This document shows, piece by piece, positions 1-12,900 of a DNA stretch of 64,000 nt. Below the pieces are notes generated by a model, which saw nothing but the letters and a program-made list of their open reading frames with translations, searched no databases and was not told where the DNA came from. The DNA lies in the NCBI GenBank assembly GCA_037783545.1, contig JBBELK010000003.1, forward strand, positions 372,001 to 436,000. Direction: 5' to 3'. The DNA is from Henricia sp. BOLD:AAB3569 (taxonomy: Eukaryota; Echinodermata; Asteroidea; Spinulosida; Echinasteridae). Within the stretch, counting starts at the first letter, position 1, and the number at the start of each line of letters is the position of its first letter. The position numbers and the translations under genes were made by a program.

Positions 1-90
1 ACACTACCTCACCCAAATGCCACTTTGCCCAAAACAACTTCGTGCACAGGCCGGAGTGGGCGAAGTGGTTTTGGGGTGAAGTGACTGTAA
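1..90. repeat. Degenerate repeat of a TTTGGGGCGAAGTGG motif
   Basis: Imperfect inverted copies of a 'cttcgccc / gggcgaagtgg' motif. The same block recurs more fully at 17430-17640, where 'aaaaccacttcgcccc' units face 'ggggcgaagtggtt' units. It holds no gene. Confidence 0.6.
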
Positions 91-319
91 ACCATTTTTT
101 CTCAGATACTATTCATGCAAAACACACAAAGCGTTTCTGTTAGAGAGGGCATTTTCCGACAGAGCGGTCGACATCGGTGTATTCGTTTATTGCACAAGCA
201 ATTCAGATTTGATTTGAAAACGAATACCTGATTTAGAGGTTAAAGTTTATTTAGGAAACCTAGATTATTTAAACACGGTTAACAATGTTTGCGAGGAAAA
301 CATTTTCAATCTATGCTTG

Positions 320-420
320 AGAATATAAAACATAATATGGGTCTTTCTATAAATTAGGGGTCCAATGTTGGTGTCCCCCGTTACATTTTACATCTTGTTT
401 TTGTAAATTCAGGACACATT
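320..420. repeat. Partial copy of small inverted-repeat element (GGGTCTTTCTATAAATTAGG)
   Basis: The left terminus matches the intact copy at 3189-3299. The right half has decayed or is missing. Confidence 0.55.
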
Positions 421-479
421 CTTTTAATACTTTCTATCTCAAAGAGTGAGTACATAAAGTACAATTCATACACAATTGG

Positions 480-699
480 TTTAAAGGCCATTTTAATGGC
501 TTTCCTACCTTTGAACAGCGAATCGCCCGACATTGAAACCAAAATTTACCTGGTCACTGGCGCATACAACATACAAACTGTATGGGCAGAAAATTGTGTG
601 ATGATTGCATCACTTTGACCTTTGTGGGCGCTGTCTGCTAGCTCTGTTGTGATTGGTCGGCGGGTTCGGCTTGATTGACAGGTCGGAACTATGCATTGG
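480..699 (-). mobile_element. Deleted copy of dispersed MITE with CAATGCATAGTTCCGA terminus
   Basis: The sequence from the TTTCCTACCTTTGAACAGC block to GACAGGTCGGAACTATGCAT is the inverted right part of the ~445-bp elements at 4432-4882 and 15396-15841. It is truncated. Its end lies about a dozen bases from the splice donor at 711. Confidence 0.7.
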
Positions 700-710
700 T
701 AATTTGTTAC

Positions 711-972
711 CTTTTTGCGGTCTCCAAATCCTGCTTCAGCTGATCATATTCCATTTGAATTCCCTCCAATTCATGAACACGTTTTGTCAGTTCGTCCCTC
801 TCTGTTGTAAAATCACCAAGCTTCCTGCCAAGGTCTGAATTCAATATAGCGCCTTCAGTCAACTTGGCGTTATTTTCCAGCTCTTTGGTCGCCATTGTAA
901 TGGACGTCTTGTACTGTATTGTCTGCAGGTCTGCTTTTTCTTCTTCCAGTTCTGATGACATCCTTGCATGCT
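711..972 (-). CDS. Coiled-coil gene, leftmost visible exon
   Basis: The 262-base exon encodes a continuous coiled coil (HARMSSELEEEKADL through QLKQDLETAK). The acceptor is TGCTCAG before position 972 and the donor is AAAAG/gtaaca at 711. It joins the exon ending at 3481 through a split Glu codon. A dispersed inverted-repeat element (about 480-699) ends only about 12 bases beyond the donor. Confidence 0.8.
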
Positions 973-3900
973 CTGAGCATTTTAAACAGGGCAGAAGTCT
1001 GTTCTCTTAGTAAAGTCGTTTCACGAGTCAATCTTGTTCATACAGCTGGTACTCACACCCAGTTTCTGTAGCATAAAGTGACTAGGAGCACTGCTACTTT
1101 TAAAAACAACAGCACCGTTCAGCTAAAGAATAATGTTGATAAACTGCCTTGTAGGAATAAACCAGTTGCGTGATAGATTTGCATAAATCGTAGAGTCCCG
1201 CCTTTGCGCTATAGCGCTCGCGTACGAGTGGGTCAAGGGCCATACTACCTGGAAAATCCGGCCGTTTTCATGGAGTGCAAGCTGGTGCATAGTAACTGGC
1301 GCGAAAGTCTGTGCGGTAACTGGAATACCTCGCACATTACTCTATGCATTTTTAAGTTGGGCCATCCGAAATTACATGAACATGTTAAAATATGTACTTA
1401 TCGTAAATATTCGTCAAAATAACAAAATAGAACATGTTTTTTACTTGAAATCGATGTCAACTTTGAAAGCTGGAACGTTTCCAAACTGCAATGATACATT
1501 CAAGGAAGTGGAGAAACGATTTTGGGTTATGTGACTGGTTTGAAGTTGCTGATCAACATGTTCAATCAACATGGCCCAGCTTAGAAATACATAGAGTAAT
1601 GTGCGAGGTATTCCAGGTACCACACGGTTACCATGTACCAGCATGCACCCCCTGGAAACAGCCCGATTTGCCAGGTATAGTATGGTGTTTAATATTATTA
1701 TTATTATTATTTAATTCACAGCATCCCAGAACGACATCACATCGTTCCTCTGCGACTACGCGGCTGTGCTGGACGGTTCGTCAAGTAAAACTATTCCCGA
1801 ACTGTCGAAATGGTTTCTCGTGCAATTGCCTTTTGGCAGAATCTGTCCAAGGTTAGGCCCGTACAACCGAGGACAGTTTGCTGTAATGACATACAGCCTC
1901 TTTTGGTGTATTTGTTTTGGTCAAACAACAAGCGCTTTGGGTGAAAGTAGTGTGAAGTGCGAACCAAATGAGCCATATACTTGATTTGGAGTTGATGGAA
2001 AAACTCTGTCACAGGTTGCGTCTTGCATATCCTGTGGACATCATTGTTAGTTAGTGCAAGGGCATGTTCTCCATATTTCATTCGGTAGCCCCCGCGTAGC
2101 AAAGACCTCAGGAAACGATTATAAGCTACATCAACCCTCCTCATCTGCTGTTGTTTTGAGCCGAATAGCAGAGAGTTGAGCGAACAAAAGTTTCGAGAAA
2201 TTTGACCCGTGTCTGCAGCCAGATGTTTCGGTTAAAGAAGATGTTCTTGTACTCTTAAAAACTTAATTTGGGCCAACTGGATACGGTAGCTTAGTTCACA
2301 GTCGCCAGTAGATGGTTCACTGTTTGATTCATTCGTACGCGAGTGTTATATGGTGCGAATATGAGGCGACTCTAGGATTTATGCAAATCTATCACGCAAC
2401 TGGTCTATTTCAGCCACATAAATTCAGTAATACTTCAGAAAACCATAAAAATCCATGCATTTTTGTGTTCAATGAATAATAAAAAAATTGTCTTTAAGTT
2501 GGCAATTTCTTTCACAAAGATACCATTTTACACGGGAAAAATCATGTGGTGTTTGTTACCATTGCTATTACAAGTCTTTGTTGGGTTTTTCTTGTCAACT
2601 TATGAAGTAAAATATTGGGTGTCTGCAAATAATGTATTGGGGCTTTAAAACAATTTTTCTAAACTGCTCCAAAGGAAATCGTGCGCAATTATAAAAATCA
2701 CAACTCCAACCAGAAAAACGCTAACTCATCGAAAATCCTGGGGTAATAAAACTTGAAGCTTTGATGGGCTTAACAAATGCACAGAAACTACCATTCGCAG
2801 AAACTACAATTCACAGAAACTGTTAAGACTATAAGTTGCTAAGGCCGCAAGTTGCCGCAAGTTGCTGCGAGTTGCCGCAAGTTGCTGCGGGTTTTCCTCG
2901 AGTTACACGAATCATCCCGAGTTAGGGGCCGTCCATAAAGTATGTACGCACTAAATGCCGACTTTTTTACCCGCCCCCTCCCCCCTGTACGCAAACTTTG
3001 TGACGTCACCCATATACTTTAACATGGGGTGTACGCATTGGCTCTGACCCAGCCCCCAGCCCCAGCCCCCCCCCCCCCCCCCCCCCCCCACTGAATCCCA
3101 AATTCACAACTCTGTAAGCTTGTGCCAACCCGTGCCCGAGATATTTTCCGTGTGTGAGAGGGCCTTTATATAGACTGCCGAAGTGAATGGGTCTTTCTAT
3201 AAATTAGGGGTCCAAAAGTGTCACATTTAGTGTCCAAAAACAAGATGTAAAATATAACGGGGGACACCAAAATTGGACCCCTAATTTATAGAAAGACCCG
3301 AATACGTCACCTTCTGTTGGTTTCCTAGGCAATTGGCTCTAAACTAAAAATCACTGAACCGTGTCCCTGTGCTTTTTTTTGCAATGGTACTTTTTCCGAC
3401 GGCCATGATAGTTTAGAGCCAATTGCCATGGCAACGCACGTCACCTGTCTATTGGACACTGTTTTTGCAGGCAATCGTACCTTCTTTGCATCTCTCCAGT
3501 TTTGCCACCAGGTCAGCGTTTTGCTTCCAAGTCTCGTCCCATTTCTGACTGATCAGCTGATGGTTGTGTTGGAGTGTGCATAACTCATGTTGCAGCTTGA
3601 ATTTCTGCTCCTCAGCTCTATCACATTTTACCTGTTGATTGCCAAAGGAGTACAGATGATTAAACCCCAATACATCATTTGCAATTGGGTCTTTCCACGC
3701 TAATGGGCCTATTTGAAAAATAAGTCAATAATTCCTTTCAGATGTCTTCGTTTATCTCCAACTTATAGAAATTCGCTTGTACTGTTCTCAGGAGATAACC
3801 TTTGCCCAAAAATGTAAGAAAATGCTGCCACAACATACATTTCTGAAAAGCTTGTGTACAAATTTTCCATACACGTATGTAACGGTGGACAGACAAAATT

Positions 3901-6900
3901 GTGACATTGGGATTTCAATATTTTGCTTCAACATTCGGCATGTGGAGCAGAGTTTCCCAATGTTCACTCTTTGACTATGGAAGATCGCTGCCAGCTCAGT
4001 TACCAGTTTTGATTTGCAATGTAATTGTCAGAATCTTTGCGTTAAGCGTGCAGCCATAGTGCTTTACAAATGGTGTTGTTTACAGTGGCCATGTTTGATG
4101 GTACGTTTTGGGATGCAGTCGTTCAACAAGCCCTTTCGGTTGCAAAATACCGACGCTGCCATACATATTTCGGTATTGTGCTGTGGAACAAGCCTGTTTT
4201 CTCTCCGGCCAAAACAGCAAACAATGAGTCTGACAGTTGTACCTGTATCAAGTCTTTTGCCTGTTTTTCATATTCCAGGGCTGTACTGGTTGCCACCAAC
4301 TGCCTCCTAATGAACTCTGCTTCCTCTTGCGTTGTGGACAGGCTGGAGGTCAAATGGCTTTTTGCTGTTGTGACTTCCAAAAGCTGGAAAAGAAGCAAAT
4401 TGTAGACAATACGTGCCTTTACGGTTCCCCCACAATGCATATTTCCGACCTGTCAATCAAGCCGAACCCGCCGACCAATCACAACAGAGCTAGCAGACAG
4501 CGCCCACATAGGTCAAAGTGCACTGCATCACAACAATCACGCGATTTTCTGCTCCATACAGTTTGTACAGTGTGGTATGCGGCCTCCGGGTGAATTTTGG
4601 TTTCAATGTCGGGCGATTCGCTGTTCAAAGGTAGGAAAGCGCATTTTTATGAATATATGTCATCCCTGCATTACTAGCCCTTTACTCAGTGTGTGCTACG
4701 GTAACTGTCGACCCTAAAACATAAATACCTTTGAGTTCTCTCCAATGAATCTGTGCTTTCCATGTCGAGTCTCGTTGCTTTGTATGTTGTGTGTCGCCAT
4801 TTTTTGCGATAGCTTGTGAGCACATAGCAACAGTATCTAAGGCACGGGGTTAACTGGGCAATCTCTAAACTATGCATTGCCTGCGCGCGGTGCATGATGG
4901 GACGGAGTTCTAGTACACTGCACACGACTGGAATTTTGATGGGGATCAGAGTGGAGCTCTCGGCCACTTCAAACTAGTAAAATGTGGCAAATTTGCTGTT
5001 CATGTTTCTAAAATGTGTTCAATCATGTAATCTGTCTTTAACACTTCATGCAATAGACCGATCCAGTAAGCCCCGCCCATTTAGCAATTGCCTAGCAACA
5101 TGCCACACATGTAAGGCACGTGAGCAGTAGAGTCGCGTCGCCGCACCGTGCGTCGGCGTCCTGGTCAGTGGGTATTGAAACACGCACAGGCACACAGAAA
5201 CTGCACGCTCGAAAGCAAAATGTCGTGTGCGTACATGTACACGTACAACACGCCTGCATTACGCATAACACGCACGATCGAACAAAAACAACTCGATACA
5301 TCTAGAACGCAGTGAATGCACAACATAGCAAAACGACAAGCTAATTTTGGTGAGTTTTACCGATTAACACAAATACATATTTTATGAAGAGATTAAAAGT
5401 AGGTTAGGATAGTCTTATACAATCCGTTTTAAACCGGCTAGGGTCCTCTGCGCTGATAAAAATGATGTTTGTGCTGTTTTTGCGTCACTCGTGCTGCATT
5501 TCGTTGAGCTCTGTGCACACATTTTTTAGGACTCAGGTAATCAAAATGAAGATCGACTTTTTGGTTAACTCAACCTGAGGCTGTGATTGATCAATTCCGA
5601 AATGGGCGGAGCTTACTGGATCAGTCTATTTAGCCTACAGGCTGAGATTTGAAGTTCATTAAAGGGCCTGTGACATCCAAAATAACTTTGTGCCTAAGCT
5701 TTGCTTCATAATGACGGATTACTTGTTCAGCAAGACATACTATTGTTCGTTTGGATGTAAAATCAATAAAAAGTGGCCTTTTTCAACTTTGAAGATTTCA
5801 TTGCAATAAATCACAGACAGAGGGCGCTGTTTTGAGTGCATCACATAAGGAAGACAGAAGGGAAAAGTTAAGAAAAAACATAAGACTTCAAGTTGGACTT
5901 GTGGCAAATTGCTGCAGTTTCTACCCCCAGTTTTGTCATGGCTTACAGCAGGCAACATGTAAAACAAACTCAAACAGCCATGGATTACAAAAGTTTCAGG
6001 AAAATTGAGAAAAAAGTGGAATCTTTTGTGCACAGTTCAATGTGATTTTCCTGGATTTGCCTCTTGTGACATAGTGACCTTGGTCATGAATATGCATATT
6101 CGCATTAGCATAAAAACTAAAAACCTTTGTTTTAACCCCCACAGCAAGCTCCAAATAGGATTTTTATGACTTTAACTGAGTAGAGTGGTTTTAAAGCATA
6201 TATTTCATTGATAACAATCCTAAATAAGGCCCTTTAAACCCATCTAATAACAAAATAATAATAAATAAAGGCCGCACATGTTGATGTTTTTACTGTAGAC
6301 ACAAGTGAGCCAGTGTTACGAGTGTATATTGGAAATTTGTACACAGGGTTTTTAGAAAGGCAATTTGTCACACTATTTCTAACCCTTTTTGGGCCTAAGT
6401 TATCTTTAATAAACATATTTCTTTTATTTTGAGACCAGACAACTAGGTATTTCCTCAAAAATATGGTCTGTGTTGCCAAAGTGCCTCCTTTACTGTGGAA
6501 AGACCCAAGTTTGACTAACCGATTCTGTCATTTTCTGGATGCGTTCTTCCTGCGACTTCCTATCCTGACTGAGCTGTTGTTGAATCACCTCTTGCTGTTT
6601 GAGCCCTGTTTTCAAAGCTCCACGTTGCTTGCTTAGCTGTGCCTTCTCATTCATGCATACTGCCTGCAACATGTTAGACCATGGAGGAAATTGCTGAGAT
6701 AATTAAGAGGACGAACCCACCAAGCCCGACACGCCCATAACACGCTTACGATGACACAGATGGTCCACGACACGTGCCGACACGTGTCGTGGACCATCTG
6801 TGTTGTAAGCGTGTCGTGGGAGACAAAAAGCACGGCAAGAGTATGACACAACTGACATCATAACGACACACCCGAGAGTCTGCGCGCATTCTTGCCATCT

Positions 6901-9900
6901 GTCGTCAAAATGGATGAACAGGTGATAACGCTCGTACCGGTAGCTGCCTTTGTCTGTGGTGTGGGTGTGTCGCAATTTGTGTCGTATATGTTGACCAATA
7001 TCACGATTTGTGTGTATCGTACTATTTTTTTTAACAGGTTCAAAAGTGTCGGAAACTCCACGACACACACACACGTCGCACCATCTGTGACATGTTTGTG
7101 CCGTGGGAATCTCAAACCCACTGCCCCGACACACCCCTACTTCCAGACACAACTGGGCTGCGTTCCAAACACGCAAATATTTGTTAACGTTGGCGCCAAT
7201 GATTTGCTCAATGTGGAACGGATTGTTTGCCAAATGGCCAAAATACATTGTGAAGATGGCGGCGCCAACAGTCCCAGCGACGTTGCAATGTGGCTCTCCG
7301 CTGCTTACCAAATTTTTGAGGAAATGTGACACGTTGCTTTTGATTGTGTATCGCCAGCGATAAGGGAGAAAACCACGAAAGGTGCAATTTATTTGCTATT
7401 TTTAAAACTGCAAACCATCGTCTGTCATCTTTCATGTCGCGTGTGCCATTTTGAAATGACTCGCGAACATCGCGAACAACTTAAAAGTTTGTTGACGAAC
7501 GTTGGTGGTGCACAATACATTCTACTCGCAATTGTTGGCCAACATTTAGCCCAGGTTGGACGTTGTCTTCATTGCATTACGAGCGATGTCCAGGTTACGA
7601 TGTCTCTAAATAGGGTGATTGAAACTTGCATGGACGTTGAATGTATTTTAATGGACGTTGAATGTATGCCCATATATTCCCTGGCATCTTCATTTACAGG
7701 AACGGAAGGTTTGAAAACCATGTACATGTACATCAAATTTGACGAAAATATGCTGGGATTTTACGCACGAACTAATGTTAAATTTGAGGAAAAGCTGTCG
7801 GTATCATCAACTTTGGATAAGCGTGCGCCACGCAATTCCATTCGCACGCACACAAGGACTTGCGAACGCGAGACTTGCCTTGCAACCGCAAATGCGGTGA
7901 GAACAAAAAAACGCACTGCGCATTTCGAGCCGGCTATATACCTTAAGTGCACAATTTAGCGCAACTTTTCGCCATTTTCCTCCGGATTATGCATTTTGGT
8001 GCTGTGTAGAGGATTTCAAAACCCAGCAATCCCAGAGATTAGGACACGTGGAACTTTTTTAGCACATTACCGGCTTCCAGCACAAGGTAGAAATATTTTT
8101 GTTACAAAAATTGTCCCCCCCCCGTTTTTGAAACTTCATACCCTGGACTCCGTCCCCATATGTAGTATGCGGTACAGAGTCTAACCTGGGTTAGCCAACG
8201 TTGCCAACGTTTGCACACGTTCGCGTATGTGGAACGCATACCTGGGGTCATGTGTGTCGGAAAGCGTGTCGGATGGCGTGTTGGAAAGCGTGTCGGGCTT
8301 GGTGGATTAGGGCCCTTACATTGTTTTTTTTACACGAAACTGTTCTGTGCTATAAATAATGTGGAGTGAACAACCACAAAGGCATCTGAAAAGAACAATA
8401 AAAAGAAAACAGTGTGCTGCATTTTTAAAGGAGTGTGTTCAGATCACATTTTTGATCCCCCATTTTTCTATGGTGTAGACATTTTGATATAAATGTATCA
8501 CGTATCACATTTTTCTCATTACCATTCTGAAATTTTACACTTTTAATCTTTATATTTTCGAGGATATTATAAACAAAACACCAATGTTTTGCAAATTAAT
8601 TTATCCGGTTTAATACATAAAGCAGTGCAGTGATTACACCGATGGTTCAAAGTGAGACTGTCAGAAATAGCTTTGTACCAGATTATGAATAAGTTCATCA
8701 ATACAAAAAAGATACACAGAATAAAAAGACCAGGGCTCGACATTAACTTTTCATGTGCACCTGTCCACGGGACAGGTAGATAAGATTTTACCTGTCCGAC
8801 AAAATGTTTTACCTGTCCGAGGAGGTATTGTACAGAAATGAAATAAAACTCCACAAAGGAACGCATCTGATTTGTTCTAATGTGGAATTTTAAGGTTGTG
8901 TTTGAACCAGAAATACGCAGTAGCAAAAAGACGAAACCGAAACTTAAGCCGTCATGTCAAAAACATCACAACTATGCACAAAGAATATCCGAAGAACTCA
9001 TCGCTGGTACTTTGTCAATATGAACACAAATGCAAAAGAACTGGTCCCAGTGCTGATAGCCCTCGAACAAGGTATACGATCCCCCTTTCGAGGGTCAAAA
9101 AATCCGCTAAACGAAGTACATGTACATTTAGTAAACGTATGTGAAAAATGGTGATGCATGCACACGCGGCAGATTGTTGTTCGTTGCATGCCGGCTGTGC
9201 AGCCACGCGATTGATGAACCTGAAAACAAATTTGCGGTATATTCAAACTGCATGAAATGCAGGTAGGGATCGATTTACAGCCAAGAAACAAGGAAGGTGT
9301 GCTTTTATTTAGTATATTTTCACCTGTCCATCGGACAGGCACGGCAGTGTTTTTACCTGTCCGACTGGCATGTTTTGGAAATTTTACCTGTCCCGGACAG
9401 TCGGACAACCGTTAATGTCGAGCCCTGAAGACCAATAATCAGTTTAAAATTCCTTTACGTAGTGCTCTTATTAAAACAAGTTTGTTTGAATAAATTATTT
9501 ATAAAGTGATCATTTCTCTTTTTATTCTGTTCATAATCTGGTACCATGAAGGTATTCTGGATTTCTTGGTGTCATAAGAAAGAGGACACAGAGATGAAAC
9601 GGACAGTAGTTGCCGTTTTCTAAAATTCTCAGTCATTACCGATTAGTTAGCAATTAAATCTCGGTTTCCTTGTTTTTCTGGGACACCCTGTATACCTCCA
9701 TACTGGCCAGGCTGGTATTCCGCAGCTCATAGGTTTTCTGATGCTCAGTTTCCAATTCTGCTGCAAGGAGCATGTGTGCGTTGAACTGCTCATGAATATC
9801 TTGTAAAGCATCAGAACTGATGCTGGGCGAATCACCACGAACGAGTGGCTTGACAAGGAGCAAAACATAAAGGGGTGCTCTGGTCAGAAACAACGAGGAG

Positions 9901-12900
9901 TTTGAAGGCGAGTCTTTCCACGGCATTTTGGCAACAGACCATATTTTCCAGAAAATACCTTTGTCTGGTCTCAGAATAAAAGAAATAAATTTCAGTTGTT
10001 CTGAAGAGATAACTTAGGCCCAAAAGGGTTACAAATAGTGTAACAACATGCCTTTCTAAAAACCTGGTGTACAAATTTCCAATATACGCTCATAACCGGG
10101 ACGGCCTAAAATCTAACAAGTGTCCGTCCCGGTTACTTGTTTTTTTGTTACTTTATTTATAACCCTTTTTAGACCTAAGTTATCTCTTCGGAACAACTTA
10201 AAAATTGTTCTTTTATTTTGAGACCAGACAAAGGTTTTTTGTGTGGAAAATATGGTCTGTGTTGCCAAAATGCCCCCTTTACTGTTATGTGGAAAGACCC
10301 ATTTTAAAAAAAAGCCAATTTGTACAAATTGTACATTCTGCTACTCGAGCTCAAATTCTGAAATTTAGGAAATATGTTTTAAAAAATTGAAATTTTGTCT
10401 AAAAAGAGAAAAATACAACTGCTCTAACCACACTGGAGGATTTGGCGTGAATCTTGTCTAGTTCAGCAGTCTTTCCAGAGAGGTCCGATGACATGCTGTC
10501 ACGCTGCTCATATAATTCACAGCAAGTGGTCTTGGCGATTTTCAGTTTACAGTAAAGAACAGAAGAGGGTGCAATGTCAGTCCCCTTTCAATAGCGTGTG
10601 TGGCCACTATTGAGTTGGATACAGGCAGTGCATCGTTGGCGCATACTGCCTTATCTTGGCATGTTGCTTGAAATGCCCATTTTGCACTGGCCTTTTTAAA
10701 GCCAACATCAAGACATCACGTGCAGCTCATTACAATCATCCCATACCCTTGGCTAATCACTGACAGTCAAAACAGCTGTGCCATGAAGTGACCATTGAAG
10801 GTTCAAGTGAACTTCAGACACCGTTTGGTCCGACAGTGAGGACACTATTGTCCACAAATAAGTTCACACATTACTACACGCAGTGTTATTGTTGCTATTT
10901 AAAGGTTTAAAAGGTGGTAAGTTTCTTTTGCATTTCAGTATACATGTGGTTTTTTTTACCCTTGCATTTAGTTCTCTGATCAGCTCCTCCTGCTTACTGA
11001 CTTTGCATCTCTCCGCTGCTGTCTCATCGTTGCTGCTTCGACACTCTTCGGGAACACGCCTGAGGTCGTCCATCTTAGCCTGGTATCGTTGCCTCGACTG
11101 CTCTAGCTCACAGCGTAGTTGCCCAGTCGTCATCTGCCAACGAGTAATCTGCAGGTCCTGGCAATGCAGCTTTCTCTTCACGTCCTCTGCAAGTATTCAT
11201 TCACAATGGTAAATTAATAGCAAATGTCTTTTTTACAGGGTGTCCTGTAAAAAAGAAAACCAAAATTAAAACACTAATTAATCAATAATTGGATACAAAT
11301 ATGGACAAATGTCCACGAGTATGGGTGATACTATAGCCAATCCCAATCAGTGAGGAACAACTGCAATACCGTGTTTTGAGACCACAAGTTGGCTTCAGAG
11401 CTCAATAGACCGATCCAGTAAGGTCCGCCCATTTAGACATTGCCTAGCAACATGCCACACATGTGAGGCAGGTGTGCAGTAGAGTCGCGTGGCCACGCCG
11501 TGCGTAAGCGTCCGCGCCCTGGTCAGCGCGTATTGAAACACGCACACACACACAGAAACTGCACGCTCGAAAGCAAAATGTGCACTTAAGTATCCGGTCG
11601 TGAGCGTGCACATACAACACGCCTGCATCACCGTAACGCGCGATCGAACAAAAACATCTCGACACACATCTAGAACGCAGTGAATGCACAACATAGCAAA
11701 ACGACAAGCTAATTTTAGTGAGTTTTACCGATTTACACAAAAACACATTTATGAAGGGATTAATACATGTAGTAGGTTAGGATAGTCTTATACAATCTGT
11801 TTTAAACCGGCTAGGGTCCTCTGCGCTGATAAAAATGATGTTTATGGTGTTTTTGCATCACTCGTGCTGCATTTCGCCGTAGCTCTGTGCACAAAATTTT
11901 GAGGACTCGGGTAGCCAAATTAGCGATCTACTTTGTGGCTACCTGAACCTGAAGCTGTGATTGGTCAATACCAAAATGGGCGGAGCTTACTGGATCGGTC
12001 TATTGGCCCACAGCGGCAACAATATTTTTGTCACTGATTCCACAACGAAAAAGGGTGAAATTTAACAGGGGCTCGGACGCATGAGTTGAAGAGTGCATTT
12101 ATAAAGAGGTACTGTTTGAAGAGGAAAGTCCATACCTAGCAAGGGGAAACATAGCTCGTCTATCTCTACTGCTCTCTCAGAATTATCTTCAATACCTCGG
12201 CTGTCAGAGTCAATTTTTGAAGCATCATTAGACACTGGTTTCCCAAGCATACTTTGCAAACTTAATGCGAGGCCCCTGAATTTGCGCTGTAGTAGATCGC
12301 ATCGTATTGAAATTACCTTCAAGTAAAATAATTCAAATAATTAAACAAAATCGATGATTACATAATAAATGCAAGAACGTCACTGGAGCTATAAGATTTA
12401 ATAACAACCTTGGGGAAAAAAAATCATTTTGTTCAAATCAAAGTACATGTAACATCAACGAAAAATGTGTGGTACTGTGTAAACATTAGTAATATTGTTT
12501 TGGAGTTTTGGCAATTTTGTTGTACATGTAAATGTATAAAATAGAAAACAATTACAGAAACGGGTAGTACTTTATGGGAAGAAAAAAAACAGTGTATGGT
12601 ACATATTTCAAAAACACTGACTGCAATGAGGGACATGGTTAAGATTATAGGCCCTCGGTGATCATGAAGCCATGACTATGCCCCGAGCGGAAGCCGAGGG
12701 GCATAGTCATGGCTTCAAGATCATTTAGGGTTTTGAATGCGGTCGGTTTGCAACCAGCTTTGTGGTCTGGTTAGAAGAGAGCTCGACTTGCAATCATAAG
12801 GTCCATAGTTCGAATCTCAGTGTTGTTTGGGATTTTTCTAAATTTCTCGGTTTATTATTTTTCTCTAATAGTGAGAGTAAGAGTTTCGACTATTTCCAAG

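Noticed and set aside
1204-1856. Plus-strand open frames of 72-121 codons
   Set aside because: No splice support. They overlap intron DNA and the antisense of the LINE fragment.
6703-7332. 209-codon minus-strand open frame and 145-codon plus-strand frame
   Set aside because: Both lie within a palindromic 1.6-kb element. They show no motif, no splice structure and histidine/cysteine-rich composition from CACGACAC repeats.
7393-7959. 188-codon open frame
   Set aside because: It is inside the nested element 7154-8240. It has no recognisable transposase motif and no support beyond length.
12790-12830. Possible tRNA gene
   Set aside because: A- and B-box-like words are present but the acceptor and anticodon stems do not pair; called SINE-like instead.
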